Origin: Caprella mutica
Lineage: Eukaryota; Arthropoda; Malacostraca; Amphipoda; Caprellidae
Reading direction: 5' to 3'
Length of the DNA: 64,000 nucleotides
Assembly (NCBI GenBank): GCA_947561585.1
Contig: CANNZV010001444.1
Coordinates: 62,001 to 126,000, forward strand
Under the pieces are notes generated by a model. The model searched no databases and was not told where the DNA came from. It worked only from the letters and a program-made list of their open reading frames with translations. Every line of letters starts with the position of its first letter. Position 1 is the first letter of the stretch. Of the stretch, positions 13,063 to 24,277 are shown one piece after another. The position numbers and the translations under genes were made by a program.

Positions 13063-13904
13063 ATTAGGGATTGCATCATACTAATAACTAGAAGAAATAA
13101 AAAAATAAAAAATGAAAGAAAAAAATCAATTTTAAGGCAGAGGTGATGTTGCATATATACACATACTATTTCACAAATAGAAAAGGAGTGGAGTAAATGA
13201 TTACACTGAGAAAAATGAATTATCCATTTAACACTGTGCTTATATTTATTTTTAGACTGATATTTATTTATAAACGACTGTGAAAAAAAAAATATTGGTG
13301 AAAAAAAAATATTAATTTTGGTCCTCTAGTTCCTTTGAGTCTGAGGTTGACCAATGAGCATGCTTAAATATGTAGATGTATGTGAGTTTGTACAAACAGT
13401 TCATTTGGTTGGCTTGAGTGAATGAAATATCGCCCTTGAAAAATTAACGACACCCCTTTTAACTTTCATCACCAGATTAGGACGTCATTCTTGAAATTAA
13501 GAAGACGAATGTATGGTTACATTTTAATTAAAAAATAAAATAGTTAGATTTTATTAACAATGAGATAATGATTGTAAAATTACTATATGAATATGCCTAT
13601 ATAAACATATTGAAATATATAAAATATTTTAGGTAATGGAATTTTAAAGACTACATTATTGATAGATATACCTACTCATCCAGCATACAGTAAAACTATT
13701 GCATGCTTATAATTTATTACATTAATAGATTCGGATGATATATTGTAATGAGCTTCATAGTTAGTTAGGCATGTTGTAATTTGTATTTCTTCCATCTTTT
13801 TGATGAAAAAACTATTCGAATTAGTATTACCTAACGAATGATTGTAGGACATAAGCACCCTCCCCCCCCCCCCCCCCACACACACACCCAAGGTACCTAG
13901 TTAC

Positions 13905-13985
13905 ACTAGTTAGGTACCTAGATACACAAGTAAGGTACCCAGATACATTAGTTAGTCATCTAGATACACTAGTCGGTTACCTGGA
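13905..13985 (+). repeat. AGGTACCTAGATACACTAGT tandem repeat
   Basis: About four units of 22-24 bp, directly beside GC-type foldback sequence starting near 13992. Confidence 0.6.
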
Positions 13986-13991
13986 CGCGGT

Positions 13992-14095
13992 CATGAGCCC
14001 CCCTGGGACATAAGTCCTCCCGGTCACCCCTCTCCCCCCTTGTTTTTTAATCCTTATTTACCTAGTTAAAAAAATGAAGAACTACTTAGATAGAA
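13992..14095 (+). mobile_element. GC-type foldback, left fragment
   Basis: GCGGTCATGAGCCCCCC is followed by GGTCACCCC and the core phrase TTTTTTAATCCTTATTTACC, in the 5560-copy orientation. An array at 14097-14220 interrupts it and the core resumes near 14432. Confidence 0.6.
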
Positions 14096-14096
14096 A

Positions 14097-14220
14097 TAAC
14101 TGAGAGTAACTACCTAAGCAGGTATAACTGAGAGAAGCTACCTAGATAGAGATAACTGAGAGAAGCTACCTAGATAGAGATAACTGAGAGAAGCTACCTA
14201 GATAGAGATAACTGAGAGAC
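14097..14220 (+). repeat. 28-bp tandem repeat inside a GC-type foldback core
   Basis: CTACCTAGATAGAGATAACT plus GAGAGAAG repeats about four times. A single ACTACTTAGATAGAAATAAC unit occupies the same place in the copies at 5560, 10416 and 27846, so the array looks like in-place expansion of one core unit. Confidence 0.75.
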
Positions 14221-14431
14221 CATACCCTATGACCTACACCCTTGGTTACTTAGGTACACTATAGTTAGTTGCACTAGTTACTTACCTTTCATGTTCGAAA
14301 ATAATATAAACTTCATTATATTCTGTTATTAAAAATTATTTTCACTATAGCGGTAAATAACACAAATTATTATGACTTATAATTTATAAATAGTTTATTT
14401 ATTTGTTACACTAAATGAACTATAGTTTAAT

Positions 14432-14600
14432 GACCTGGCAGGGGAAACATATGATTAAACATTTATTTTATGTTTAATCAGTAATGAACTACAAAAGTGT
14501 CGAGAAGGATTAAATAATATAAGTAAATAAGAATTAAAAAACATGGGGTTTCGTGACCACTGACCGGGGGGGGGGGAGGGGGTTATGACCTACACCCCCT
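14432..14600 (+). mobile_element. GC-type foldback, right fragment
   Basis: ATGACCTGGCAGGGG, AACTACAAAAGTGTCGAGAA and a G-run followed by TTATGACC match the right half of the 5560 copy. Confidence 0.6.
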
Positions 14601-14644
14601 GCCATTAACCATAGTGCTACCCTCCCCAGTCCCCCTTAACCCCT

Positions 14645-15690
14645 CACTTTCCGAGTACTATGGGTATCCGATCCCATAAGTTTTAACTAAAAGACTGTTG
14701 TTACTAGGTACCAAGTTACTAAAGTATAGCCGTATAGGGAAAATAACCAAAAATATTGTACCTATATATAGAGTAAGTACCAAGTTATCGAACGGTTCCA
14801 GTTTTACGAACAAGTAAAAAAGGTTATTATGAGTATAAAATAATAATTAAAATACATATTTTACGTGCTCGAAAATGTAACCGTTCGATAACTCGGAACT
14901 TACCCTAATTAGTCAGCTATCTAAATTGTACATAACTAATCAATATTCTTATATCAAAATATTTATTTAAATTTAATAACAAATATTTCAATCGAATAAT
15001 TAAACTAGGTAGTATGAACCATATCATAGGTAAAATGGTCATCACTCATCAGTATAAAATTTACTCAATATATCACAAATCGTCATTCAAATAACAGTCA
15101 CAATAATACATCTTTTTATCTAGATTTTGATTTTATATATTTCAATAATATTTTTTTACAACGACCATAGTTGTGAAAATGCATGATTATTTAAGATTCT
15201 AGAATAATCATATCCAATAATAATTAAATGTTAGTTCAACATTTGAATATAATTTGGTTATAGCAATACAGAGACCATTTGACAATGGTATAGAGTCATA
15301 GACTATAGCTTTTATTTGCAGTTCTAGGCTCATTAATTTGTTAAACATTTCGGTAGGTACCTAAAAACTACTGATAGAGGGGGAGGGGGGGGGGGGGTGA
15401 GATGATGTTTGAGCGTATAATTCTATATAGGGATATACAGATTTGGGGAAAATAATTTGGTGGTAAATGATTACAGAGAGAAAAAATAATGTTTTTAACT
15501 GTGTACTTCTATTTCTTTATAAACTGTTATTTTATTTACAAATTTATATATACTATACATTCGTGTTAACATCTAATGTAATTCATTGCATTAGTTTCTG
15601 GTCATTCAAAGCTTGACTGTTTGTAAATAGGTTTGTTCTTATACAGTCACTTGGGGTGGACTTGCGTTTTGTAAACCACTGTCTATCTGT
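14645..15690 (+). repeat. About 1-kb direct duplication, copy 2
   Basis: Second copy of the 7955-8940 block, with the same order of landmarks and small indels. It includes the G-run near 15382 and the TTTCTGGTCATTCAAAGCTT phrase. Confidence 0.75.
14770..14906. mobile_element. AAGTTCCGAG-type palindromic MITE
   Basis: The left end AGAGTAAGTACCAAGTTATC faces a right end reading AGGGTAAGTTCCGAGTTATC on the other strand. It is the duplicated partner of 8084-8222. Confidence 0.75.
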
Positions 15691-16359
15691 GTATCATATT
15701 TACACATTCTACCAAACGTTTGGAATTACACTCATTTGTTTTCTCTTTCTTTTTAATGTAAAAATATAGTCTTTGAAGGGAGTGTCTCACTAATTTAACT
15801 TCCCCCCCCCCCGTAAAAAACCCGCAAAATTCAAACTTTATTAAAATCCCTATTTCTCTCTCATTATTTGACATAGAGACATATGGTTCGTTTCATTTTG
15901 TTCAAAAATTTTCACTCTACAATTATTTAATAGTCCTTTCATCAAATTCGCATTCTCAAAAATAATGATAACATAATTTAAAAAAAAAAAATATTTTTAA
16001 ATGTGGTTACATTCTCCCATAGACTTTTTTGCACGTTGTGGAATAACATTCCAACTGACCGTAATTCCACGTGAACTAGGATGAAATAATCATAAATCAA
16101 TAATTGTCTCATATTGATAACCATTTCAAGAAAAAGCAGGAGTATATAGTACTAAACTATATAATATATATTTCAATTTGTTTTCCAAATCTATATTCTT
16201 CAATTTGCTGAATTTCAATTTCAAATATTAATTTCTGGTATTATTTGTATTTGTAGTTAAGATACTAATTTTTCTGTCAATTAATAATTATTTGTGCAAT
16301 ATATTTTAATCAGATGAAATTTAATTAAATTTGAGATAAATTGATTTAAAAATACCCCC
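15691..16359. other. AT-rich, nothing recognised
   Basis: No gene is visible. A C-run near 15802 and AT-rich low-complexity DNA fill the interval. Confidence 0.4.
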
Positions 16360-16404
16360 TTCCTAGTGCACGTCCCTATTTCATTAAGGGACGTGAACTA
16401 GGAA
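16360..16404. repeat. Hairpin TTCCTAGTGCACGTCCCT
   Basis: TTCCTAGTGCACGTCCCT at 16360-16377 faces AGGGACGTGAACTAGGAA at 16387-16404 (17 of 18 pair). A related sequence preceded by the same AATACCCCCTTCCTAGT phrase lies at 53166. Confidence 0.7.
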
Positions 16405-16496
16405 AGAGCTATTTGTATGTATTTAGTTAAATAAATTTTATGTAAATAAATTTTATGTATAATGGGGATCATAAAATATATTGATAGGCCAATTAA

Positions 16497-18265
16497 AATG
16501 GTGGATTTTGGAGATTATTAAAGTGGACAATGATATATTATTATGGTGGGCAATAATATAGTATTTTTGGTTGGCCATAAAAGATTATAATGGTTGGCAA
16601 TGAAACATTTTTTGGATGGGCAATGAATAGAAGATTAGGGTGGGCAATGAAAGATTGTGGTGGGCAATGAAAGATTATGGAGGGCAAAAAAAGATTATGG
16701 AGGGCAAAAAAAGATTATGGTGGGCAATGAAGGATTATGGTGGGCAATGAAGGATTATGGTGGGCAATGTAAGATTATGGTGGGTTATGGAAGATCATGG
16801 TGAGCAATGAAAGATCATGGTGGGTACTGAAAGATTATGGTGGACAATGAAAAATCATGGTGGGCAATGGAAGATTATGGTGAGCAATGAAAGATCATGG
16901 TGGGCAATGAAAGATTATGGTGGGCAATGGAAGATTATGGTGAGCAATGGAAGATTATAGCGGGTAATGAAAGATTATAGTGCGAAATGAAGGATTATGG
17001 TGGGCAATGAAAGATTATAGTGGGAAATGAAGGATTATGGTGGATAATGAAAGATTATTTTTGTCAATGAAATATTATGGTTGGCAATGAAAGATTATTG
17101 AGGGCAAAGAAAGATTATGGTGGGCAATGAAAGATTATGGTGGGCAATGAAAGATTATGGTGGGTACTGAAAGATTATGGTGGGTACTGAAAGATTATGG
17201 TGGACAATGAAAGATCATGGTGGACAATGGAAGATTATGGTGAGCAATGAAAGATCATGGTGGGCAATGAAAGATTATGGTGGGCAATGGAAGATTATGG
17301 TGAGCAATGATAGATTATAGCGGGTAATGAAAGATTATAGTGGGAAATGAAGGATTATGGTGGGCAATTTAAGATTATAGTGGGAAATGAAGGATTATGT
17401 TGGATAATGAAAGATTATGGTTGTCAATGAAATATTATGGTTGGCAATGAAAGATTATTGAGGGCAAAGAAAGATTATGGTGGGCAATGAAAGATTATAG
17501 TGGGAAATGAAGGATTATGTTGGATAATGAAAGATTATGGTTGTCAATGAAATATTATGGTTGGCAATGAAAGATTATTGAGGGCAAAGAAAGATTATGG
17601 TGGGCAATGAAAGATTATAGTGGGAAATGAAGGATTATTGTGGGTAATGAAAGATTATAGCGGGAAATGAAGGATTATGGTGGGCAATGAAAGATTATAG
17701 TGGGAAATGAAGGATTTTGTTGGATAATGAAAGATTATGGTGGGCAATGAAAGATTATGGTTGGCAATGAAAGATTATTGAGGGCAAAGAAAGATTATGG
17801 TGGGCAATGAAAGATTATAGTGGGAAATGAAGGATTATTGTGGGCAATGAAATATTATGGTTGGCAATGAAAGATTATTGAGGGCAAAGAAAGATTATGG
17901 TGGGCAATGAAAGATTATGGTTGGCAATGAAAGATTATAGTGGGCAATGAATGATTATGGTGGGCAATGAAAGATTATTGTGGGCAATAAAAGATTATTG
18001 TGGGCAATGAAAGACTATGGTTGGCAATGAAAGATTATTGTGGACAATGAAATAATATTGTGGGCAATGAAAGATTATTGTGGGCAATGAAAGATTATGG
18101 TTGGCAATGAAAGATTATGGTGGGCAATGAATGATTATGGTGGGCATTGAAAGATTATTGTGGGCAATGAAAGATTATTGTGGGCAATGAAAGATTTTTG
18201 AGGGTAATGAAAGATTTTGGTGGGCAATGAAAGATTATGGTGGGCAATCAAAGATTATGATAAAC
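16497..18265 (+). repeat. 20-bp minisatellite AAGATTATGGTGGGCAATGA
   Basis: About 85 tandem units over roughly 1.75 kb, mostly 20 bp. Variants such as GGGAAATGAAGGATTAT and AGGGCAAAGAAAGATTAT recur in blocks, so higher-order units of about 60-100 bp have amplified. It is inside FB-A and is not inverted. Confidence 0.9.
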
Positions 18266-18974
18266 AATGAAATGTTAAGGAGTCTATGAGAAATTATGAT
18301 GTGCCGATCATAATCTCACATAAGTTATACAAATATTTTTTTTATATATTAAATGTTAAAAGCGTGACATTTTTCTTGCAACCAACCAACAGACAAAGAC
18401 ACAAAATTTGAGGTATCGGAATGATAAAATATTCAATAATTTCACTTGGATCAAGTATTTTTTCTCATGGATCAAATTCAATTGCATAAAAATCAAATTC
18501 AATTTCACATGGTGCAAAGTCAAATTCACTTTGATAAAATTGATATTCTCTTGGATCAAATATTATTTCATTTGGATCAACTAGACCTGTAAAAGGCATA
18601 GTTGGGTTCGTTCTTTCTCGACTTTATCTTTCATCGTATGGACAATACTGTTTAGAAGCACAGTTACCTCTCAACCCTCCAAATATTCTCCTGTGAGATT
18701 AATATTGTAGAAGCTGACAAGGTGTCTAGTTATTAATATCAATAATAAATATTTATGAAGCATGTTATCACTAAATATTTGTAAATATAATAATAATTGA
18801 AAGAATAATGATAATTCTCCGTACATAAAATTTTCATTATGAACTTTATATTTATTTTGACAATAACTATTACATTTATAACCTCAATAAAAAGTTGATT
18901 TTTTTTATAGTTACCTCTATCACAGTCCACCATTGAAATAGTTTTCAATAAATGAGCAATATTTTTAGAAAATG
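18266..18974. other. Gene-free, with degenerate GGATCAAAT repeats
   Basis: At 18420-18590 short phrases (TTGGATCAA, CAAATTCAATT, ATTCACTTTGATAAAATTGA) recur irregularly. The remainder is AT-rich. Confidence 0.4.
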
Positions 18975-19282
18975 AATTTCAACCAATCAGAGACCGCGTA
19001 ACATAACTTGCGTAGAGCACTCTTCACACGGTGTAGCACATACAGTGAATAATGATCTACGCATAACACTGGCGCGCGTAGATCACTCTTCACTTCACTC
19101 ACTTGCAACGCCTGTGATCTACGCGCGTAGATCACTTTACGTGTCACAATTTGCCGTTTTTATAGTAATCTACACGCGTAGAGCACTTTACATTTGGTGT
19201 TATTCTGCATAATTATTGAGGGATCTACGCGCGTAGAGCACTATACAACTCTTGCGTAGATCACTAATCAAAGTTACTCTTC

Positions 19283-19379
19283 AAATGTGTTTACACTTGC
19301 GTTTATTTTATCGATGATGGAAAAATCACATTAAATTTTCACTTCAACGATAAAAAAAAACGCATGTGTGAACACATTT
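19283..19379. mobile_element. Small palindromic MITE in the right arm only
   Basis: AAATGTGTTTACACTTGCGT faces, on the other strand, AAATGTGTTCACACATGCGT. The left FB-A arm has an uninterrupted site at about 3925-3945 (CTTCTTAAAATGAAGAGTAA), so the insertion came after the arms existed. Confidence 0.7.
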
Positions 19380-19869
19380 TAGGAATAGCTTTTTTCAGCG
19401 TTGTTAAAAATGCAAGTGTGAAGCGAACCTTAACCATGCAATGAACAAGCGAAGAACGAATATTCATAGTGAAAACTTCGATGAGATCAAAATGTAACTG
19501 AAGTTGTTCTATTTCCAAATAGTTTCCAAAAGAAATAAATGTAAACACCCTGTATTAAAATGTCTACCATTATAATTTTTTTCCTTTCATTCACTGTCTT
19601 TTAGTAAGTAAAATCACAGAGTTAGCTCTAAGAATAACCTTCGCGCAATGGCAAAAATAATCACCTTCATTGCTTGCTTACCTGTTCTCAAACTAGGTCC
19701 ATCAGTTAAAAATAGTTTTCACTAGTTAATAGTACAATAAATGGCGGAGAAAAAGAGACCAAGATACAGTTTTTTCGTCCATTGGTTAACGATTTATGAG
19801 TATCTTAAAAAGAGTTAACATTTTTGTGTCACATACTGTATATGTAAATAAAAATACACAGGCAGTTAA

Positions 19870-20290
19870 CAGAGTATTTTTTGCGCTAATTATATTTTTC
19901 TTATTAAATTTGCGCTAATTATTTTGCTCTAATAAAATTTGCGTTAATTATATTGCGCTAATTATTTTGCTCTAATTATATTTGCGCTAATTATTTTGCT
20001 CTAATTCGATTTGCATCAATTATATTGTGCTTATAATTTTGCTCTAATTAAACTTTGCGCTAATTATTCAAAGTATCTACATGCAAACATTTACCCTATT
20101 ACCTCTATTTCTCACAATGGCAAAGTAATTACGTCACTGTGGGCAGTCGCTATCAAGATAGGTGGGCGGAGCGTATTTTTTACGCTAATTATTTTGTTCT
20201 AATTATGCTTGCGCTAATTATTCTGCTCTAATTATACCTGCACGAATTATATTTCTCTAATTATACTTGCACTTAATTTTTGCGTTAATT
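19870..20290 (-). repeat. AATTAGCGCAA tandem array (right arm of FB-A)
   Basis: TTTGCGCTAATTATTTTGCT doublets repeat here, complementary to the array at 2885-3470. Confidence 0.8.
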
Positions 20291-20737
20291 AATATATTGT
20301 TTATTAATTTATTGTAAATTGTGTGTTTTCTAATTAATTTATTCCTAGTTATTTTATCACAAATTGTGCGTTCTCTTTTTATTTTACTGGATTTTAACTG
20401 TTTTCGTATTAAATTGTTGCAAAATATTTTTTCCTAATTAACTGTTTTGAAATTATATTAGTCCATTTTATGTGTTTTGATAATATTTCTACGGCATTTT
20501 ATTATTTTCTAATTAATATGTTTTCTAGTTTTCTTATTGTTTTACATTTGTTTCTAATTATTTGATTTCAAATTATTTTACTAAATTTTAGAATGTTAAG
20601 AAATATTATTTTCGTAATTATTTTATCAGAATTTATTATATTGCATTTTTTTTTAATTAATGAGTTTTTAAATTTACGGTTTTCATATTGGTTTACCTGA
20701 TTATATTTTATCACAAGTTGATGTCACCCAAAGTGCA

Positions 20738-21108
20738 AGTGCGCAGTCGTGAATAAAAGTGAACCAAAAGATTTAATTTTTTCAGAACTATATCAGAGAG
20801 ATTCTTTTATCGAAAACTCAGAAAGTTCGAGATAATGTCGATACCGTCATTTTCTTTCATCTCGAGATAATTAGCTCATCATATCAGTTTGAAGAGTAGT
20901 TCGACTTTGACTTTGATGGAATATTTTAGAGCCTCAAGATTACACTTTGTGATTATATCAAAAGAAATGGTTAAGTTGGCAGGAGTTAATAAGTTAACGT
21001 GAAAGGGAATGTACCGAGGAAGGAACTTAATTTGCTCTTAGATTAATGACGTATTTGGGTACTAAAAGTAAGAAAAAAAAAATGGTATTATTTGACTAAT
21101 GGGAACGA
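20738..21108. other. Gene-free spacer
   Basis: Single-copy-looking sequence between FB-A and the next minisatellite. No frame or motif is recognised. Confidence 0.4.
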
Positions 21109-21870
21109 TATCTATCCAGTTATCTGAAGATACCTCTCCAATTATCTGAAGATACCTCTCCAGTTATCTGAATATACCTCTCCAGTTATCTAAAGATACC
21201 TCTCCAGTTATCTGAAGATACCTCTCCAGTTATCTGAAGATACCTCTCCAGTTATCTAAAGATACCTCTCCAGTTATCTGAAGATACATCTCTAGTTATC
21301 TGAAGATACCTCTCTATTTATCTGAAGACACCTCTCTAGTTATCTGAAGATACCTCTCCAGTTATCTGAAGATACCTCTCCAGTTATCTGAAGATACCTC
21401 TCTAGTTATCTGAATATACCTCTCCAGTTATCTAAAGAAACTTCTCCAGTTATCTGAAGATACCTCTCCAGTTATCTAAAGAAACTTCTCCAGTTATCTG
21501 AAGATACCTCTCCAGTTATCTAAAGATACCTCTCCAGTTATCTGAAGATACCTCTCTAGTTATCTGAAGATACCTCTCTATTTATCTGAAGATAACTCTC
21601 TAGTTATCTGAAGATACCTCTCTAGTTATCTGAAGACACCTCTCTAGTTATCTGAAGATACCTTTCTAGTTATCTGAAGATATCTCTCCAGTTATCTAAA
21701 GATACCTCTCCAGTTATCTGAAGATACCTCTCTAGTTTTCTGAAGATACCTATCCAGTTATCTGAAGATACCTCTCTAGTTATCTGAAGATACCCATCCA
21801 GTTATTAGATGATACCTATCCAGTTATCAGTGGATCCAGTAATTACAGTAGAAGACATCTATCCAGTTAT
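21109..21870 (+). repeat. 22-bp minisatellite GAAGATACCTCTCCAGTTAT
   Basis: About 34 units of 22 bp (consensus GAAGATACCTCTCCAGTTAT plus CT). CCAG/CTAG and GAAGATACC/TAAAGAAAC variants occur in patches. It is not inverted and no flanking duplication was found. Confidence 0.9.
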
Positions 21871-22460
21871 CAGAATATATCTATACAATCATCTCACACC
21901 TTTCTAGTTATTTGATTCACGAGTAACACTAATCTGGGGATAATGTAGAATAGCTTGTCACTAGAAACAGGAAGAGTTTTCGGAATATAATTGGCGTGAA
22001 TGTGAATAATATATTACAAAATCAAATAAGAAATAATTTTCGCGTCATTATTTCTTGACACGCGACATTTTTTAATTAATTCCTAATCTATAATAGTGAT
22101 TCAATATATTGGTTACAAAAATACTAGTTAGCACTAATTCCAATATTCATGTATTCAGTTAAAGAGCATAAAAAGGATCTCACTTTTTACTCTGTATTAC
22201 GCAATTACTACAGGCCAATGTAATCTAGTTCTTATAGTTAGAAATTAGCTGACGCTGCTAATGTACATAAATCAGAAGCAGTAATATCTTTTCTTGTGTC
22301 TGTGACTGCCACAGAAAATAACTCAGTAGAGCGAGTAAATCTCTGCCAGCAGCGACACTGGAGTTTTTTCTATCATTCTTCGCAGAGCTTTATTAACACT
22401 TGGCAGTTTGCGAATAAACCTTAGACATGACAAAAAGAAACTTTGTTTGATGCTGTATGT
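21871..22460. other. Gene-free; possible short coding relic on minus strand
   Basis: A minus-strand frame at 22323-22541 contains a stretch with plausible protein composition (RFIRKLPSVNKALRRMIEK), but it crosses the foldback terminus at 22461 and matches nothing I recognise. The phrase ACAAAAAGAAACTTTGTTTG at 22430 recurs at 24247, beyond the FB-E-like arm. Confidence 0.3.
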
Positions 22461-23035
22461 GGTATCCGGTAAATTCATCGCATGTTTCATGGTACATTGT
22501 AAAATTAGATTAATTAACTTTATCAAATAAACTCTTAGCAAACAATTGCAGACCTTACTTAACTTTTCGGTGGATTAGGATAACTTGTATGTGCGAATCT
22601 ATACTGTTAGTTCACTTTAAATGATTGAATTTTAAGTAATAGAATGTCAAATAATTTCATAAGTGTATTATACAATTACTATAAAGATTTCAAAATATTT
22701 AATATGTAGGAAACTGCATTAATTTATTATTTTATTATTATGCAAATCTAAATTTCTATCATTCTATCAATTACGTATTTGTTTAGCTACTCAAAGTTCG
22801 AACAACAGCATAACTATAAATGCTACATCTGTTTGAAAATAAACCACATTCAATGTTACAATAATGTCTATAAAAGTATGGTCACTAAGCATAATTTCTT
22901 TAGTCGATGTGAACCAGGTTTTCTGATTATTTAAGAGTAATTGTTCACAATTTATCTTTTAAAAAGTAATTTAGATATATTTTTGTGCAGTTGTAACGAT
23001 AGAATTTAATTATTGATATGTATTTTAATGTTGTC
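22461..23035 (+). mobile_element. Solo arm related to FB-E, with one terminal repeat unit
   Basis: It starts GGTATCCGGTAAATTCATCG, identical to the right end of FB-E on the other strand. After a single terminal unit it continues TTTCATGGTACATTGTAAAA and remains colinear with FB-E (from about 49550 back to 49035) through CCTTACTTAACTTTTCGGTG, TAATAGAATGTCA, AACCAGGTTTTCTGATTATT and GTAACGATAGAATTTAATT. FB-E has about eight units where this copy has one. No opposite arm is visible. Confidence 0.85.
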
Positions 23036-23096
23036 CGGAAAACTGCCAGGCGGAAAACTGCCGAAGCGGAAAACTGCCAAGCGGAAAACTGCCAGT
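23036..23096 (+). repeat. GCGGAAAACTGCC tandem repeat
   Basis: Four units of 14-18 bp (GGAAAACTGCC with AGGC, GAAGC or AAGC linkers). It sits where FB-E has a GGGCCCAATTG-type unit, so the two copies carry different minisatellites at the same internal place. Confidence 0.75.
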
Positions 23097-23414
23097 CACT
23101 TATTGGCAATACATGTATATTTTTTGACTTTCTGAAATATTCTTTAGTTATAAACACATTTTAATTTATTAAAAACGGCGTTAGTCCTTCTTTAAGAGGT
23201 TAAGGGGACATTCATTTTTACAGTAATAACTACAATAGATATTGAAATACTTAAATAATATTCAAAGAAAAATAACATATCAACAAATCTACACTATTAA
23301 ACACTCAGTAAACCAAACTTCAATACACATTAAGATTTTATAATTACTATTTTTAACTTATTTTCAAAGTTACATAAATTTTAAAAACATGTTCAGTTTA
23401 TGTTTATTGTTTTT

Positions 23415-23470
23415 AATTTCCTATTGACGTCAGCGATATAGCCTTTGGTTCCGAAGCAAACGTTAAACCC
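23415..23470 (-). repeat. Dispersed repeat family D, copy 2
   Basis: On the minus strand it reads GGGTTTAACGTTTGCTTCGG then AACCAAAGGCTATATCGCTG, matching copies at 11182, 51690 and 59225. Confidence 0.6.
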
Positions 23471-23819
23471 TTTGTACTGATTTGTGAATACTAGATAATT
23501 AGATATTCTCACAATAATATAATATTAAATTATACAATAAATTAAGTATACGTTAAATCAACTTATATGTATGTTAAATATTTATTACATTTACATTTTT
23601 ATTGTCCATGTCATTAACACAACTCATTCATTTTAACAATTTTCATTTATTGTATGTAAAAAGTATTATTAATTAATACGCAAACAATTCGATCGAGTAA
23701 AATTGTCAGAGAATTAGGTAAGAAATAGCAGTTTAATAATCATAGATGATGGGTAGCAAATTCTAAATATTTCACGAACATCGATCAAAGTTTTTTTTAT
23801 TGTGAATACAAGTGAATAT

Positions 23820-24245
23820 TAAGCTTACCTACAAACAATTCCATGTGTATACCATGTGGCACTTCATTTAAATCATGTGTATACCATGCATATATTTGGA
23901 AATGGATACCATATTTATTACATGTTGTTTTACGTGGTAATATGGTAAATTATATGTGGTTACCATATGTTATAAGTATGGTACTTAACATGTAGCTATG
24001 AATGTGGTAATTAACACTTGGTAAACACCTGTTATAAGTATGGTAATTTACATGTGGATATGATGTGGTGTATACAAACTCTATTTTATATATTTTTTTA
24101 TGATATGGTTTTAAATTGGCAGAAACACATGTGAATTATGTGTTTTTATGATGGTTAGATTGGTTCAATGTGTATAACACATATTCATACTCCTTTGCCA
24201 CATTGAAACCAATAAACCACATGGAAAATATGTGTATGCATAGTT
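23820..24245. repeat. Degenerate ATGGTAATTTACATGTGG repeats, partly inverted
   Basis: CCATGTGTATACCATGTGG at the left and CCACATGGAAAATATGTGTA at the right are inverted. Between them, diverged units TATGGTAATTTACATGTGG recur. Possibly an old foldback element; no flanking duplication was identified. Confidence 0.5.
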
Positions 24246-24277
24246 AACAAAAAGAAACTCTGTTTGATGTTGTGTAA

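Larger units (their letters stand above)
2588..20729. mobile_element. FB-A: giant (about 18 kb) foldback-type element
   Basis: The 8-bp duplication AAAGTGCA lies at 2580-2587 and 20730-20737. The left end starts GGGAGGGGTCAATTACGGG; the right end read on the other strand starts GGGTGACATCAACTTGTG, and both continue into TAAAATA, AATTAGG/TAATCAGG and GTAAAC. Arms of about 1.7 kb (2588-4235 and 18975-20729) are inverted copies. No transposase frame is visible, so it is non-autonomous or decayed. The terminal pattern GGG-N4-GGTCA and the duplication size match FB-C, FB-D, FB-E and FB-F. Alternatively, two separate arm insertions could sit here by chance, but the shared duplication argues for one unit. 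Confidence 0.65.
18975..20729 (-). repeat. Right inverted arm of FB-A
   Basis: Inverted counterpart of 2588-4235. It carries GATCTACGCGCGTAGATCAC-type dyads at 19000-19270, the AAAGAGACCAAGATACAG block near 19751, and the TTGCGCTAATTATTTTGCTC array at 19870-20290. Relative to the left arm it has gained a MITE at 19283-19379. Confidence 0.75.

Noticed and set aside
16497..18265. Possible CRISPR-like array (regular 20-bp repeats)
   Set aside because: There are no unique spacers; it is a contiguous minisatellite in eukaryotic DNA.
21109..21870. Terminal array of another foldback
   Set aside because: No inverted partner and no flanking duplication found, although GGGAACGATATCTATCC at the left edge loosely resembles a terminus.
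22323..22541. Minus-strand 72-codon frame
   Set aside because: It crosses the foldback terminus at 22461, so it cannot be one old gene; the non-element part is too short to judge.
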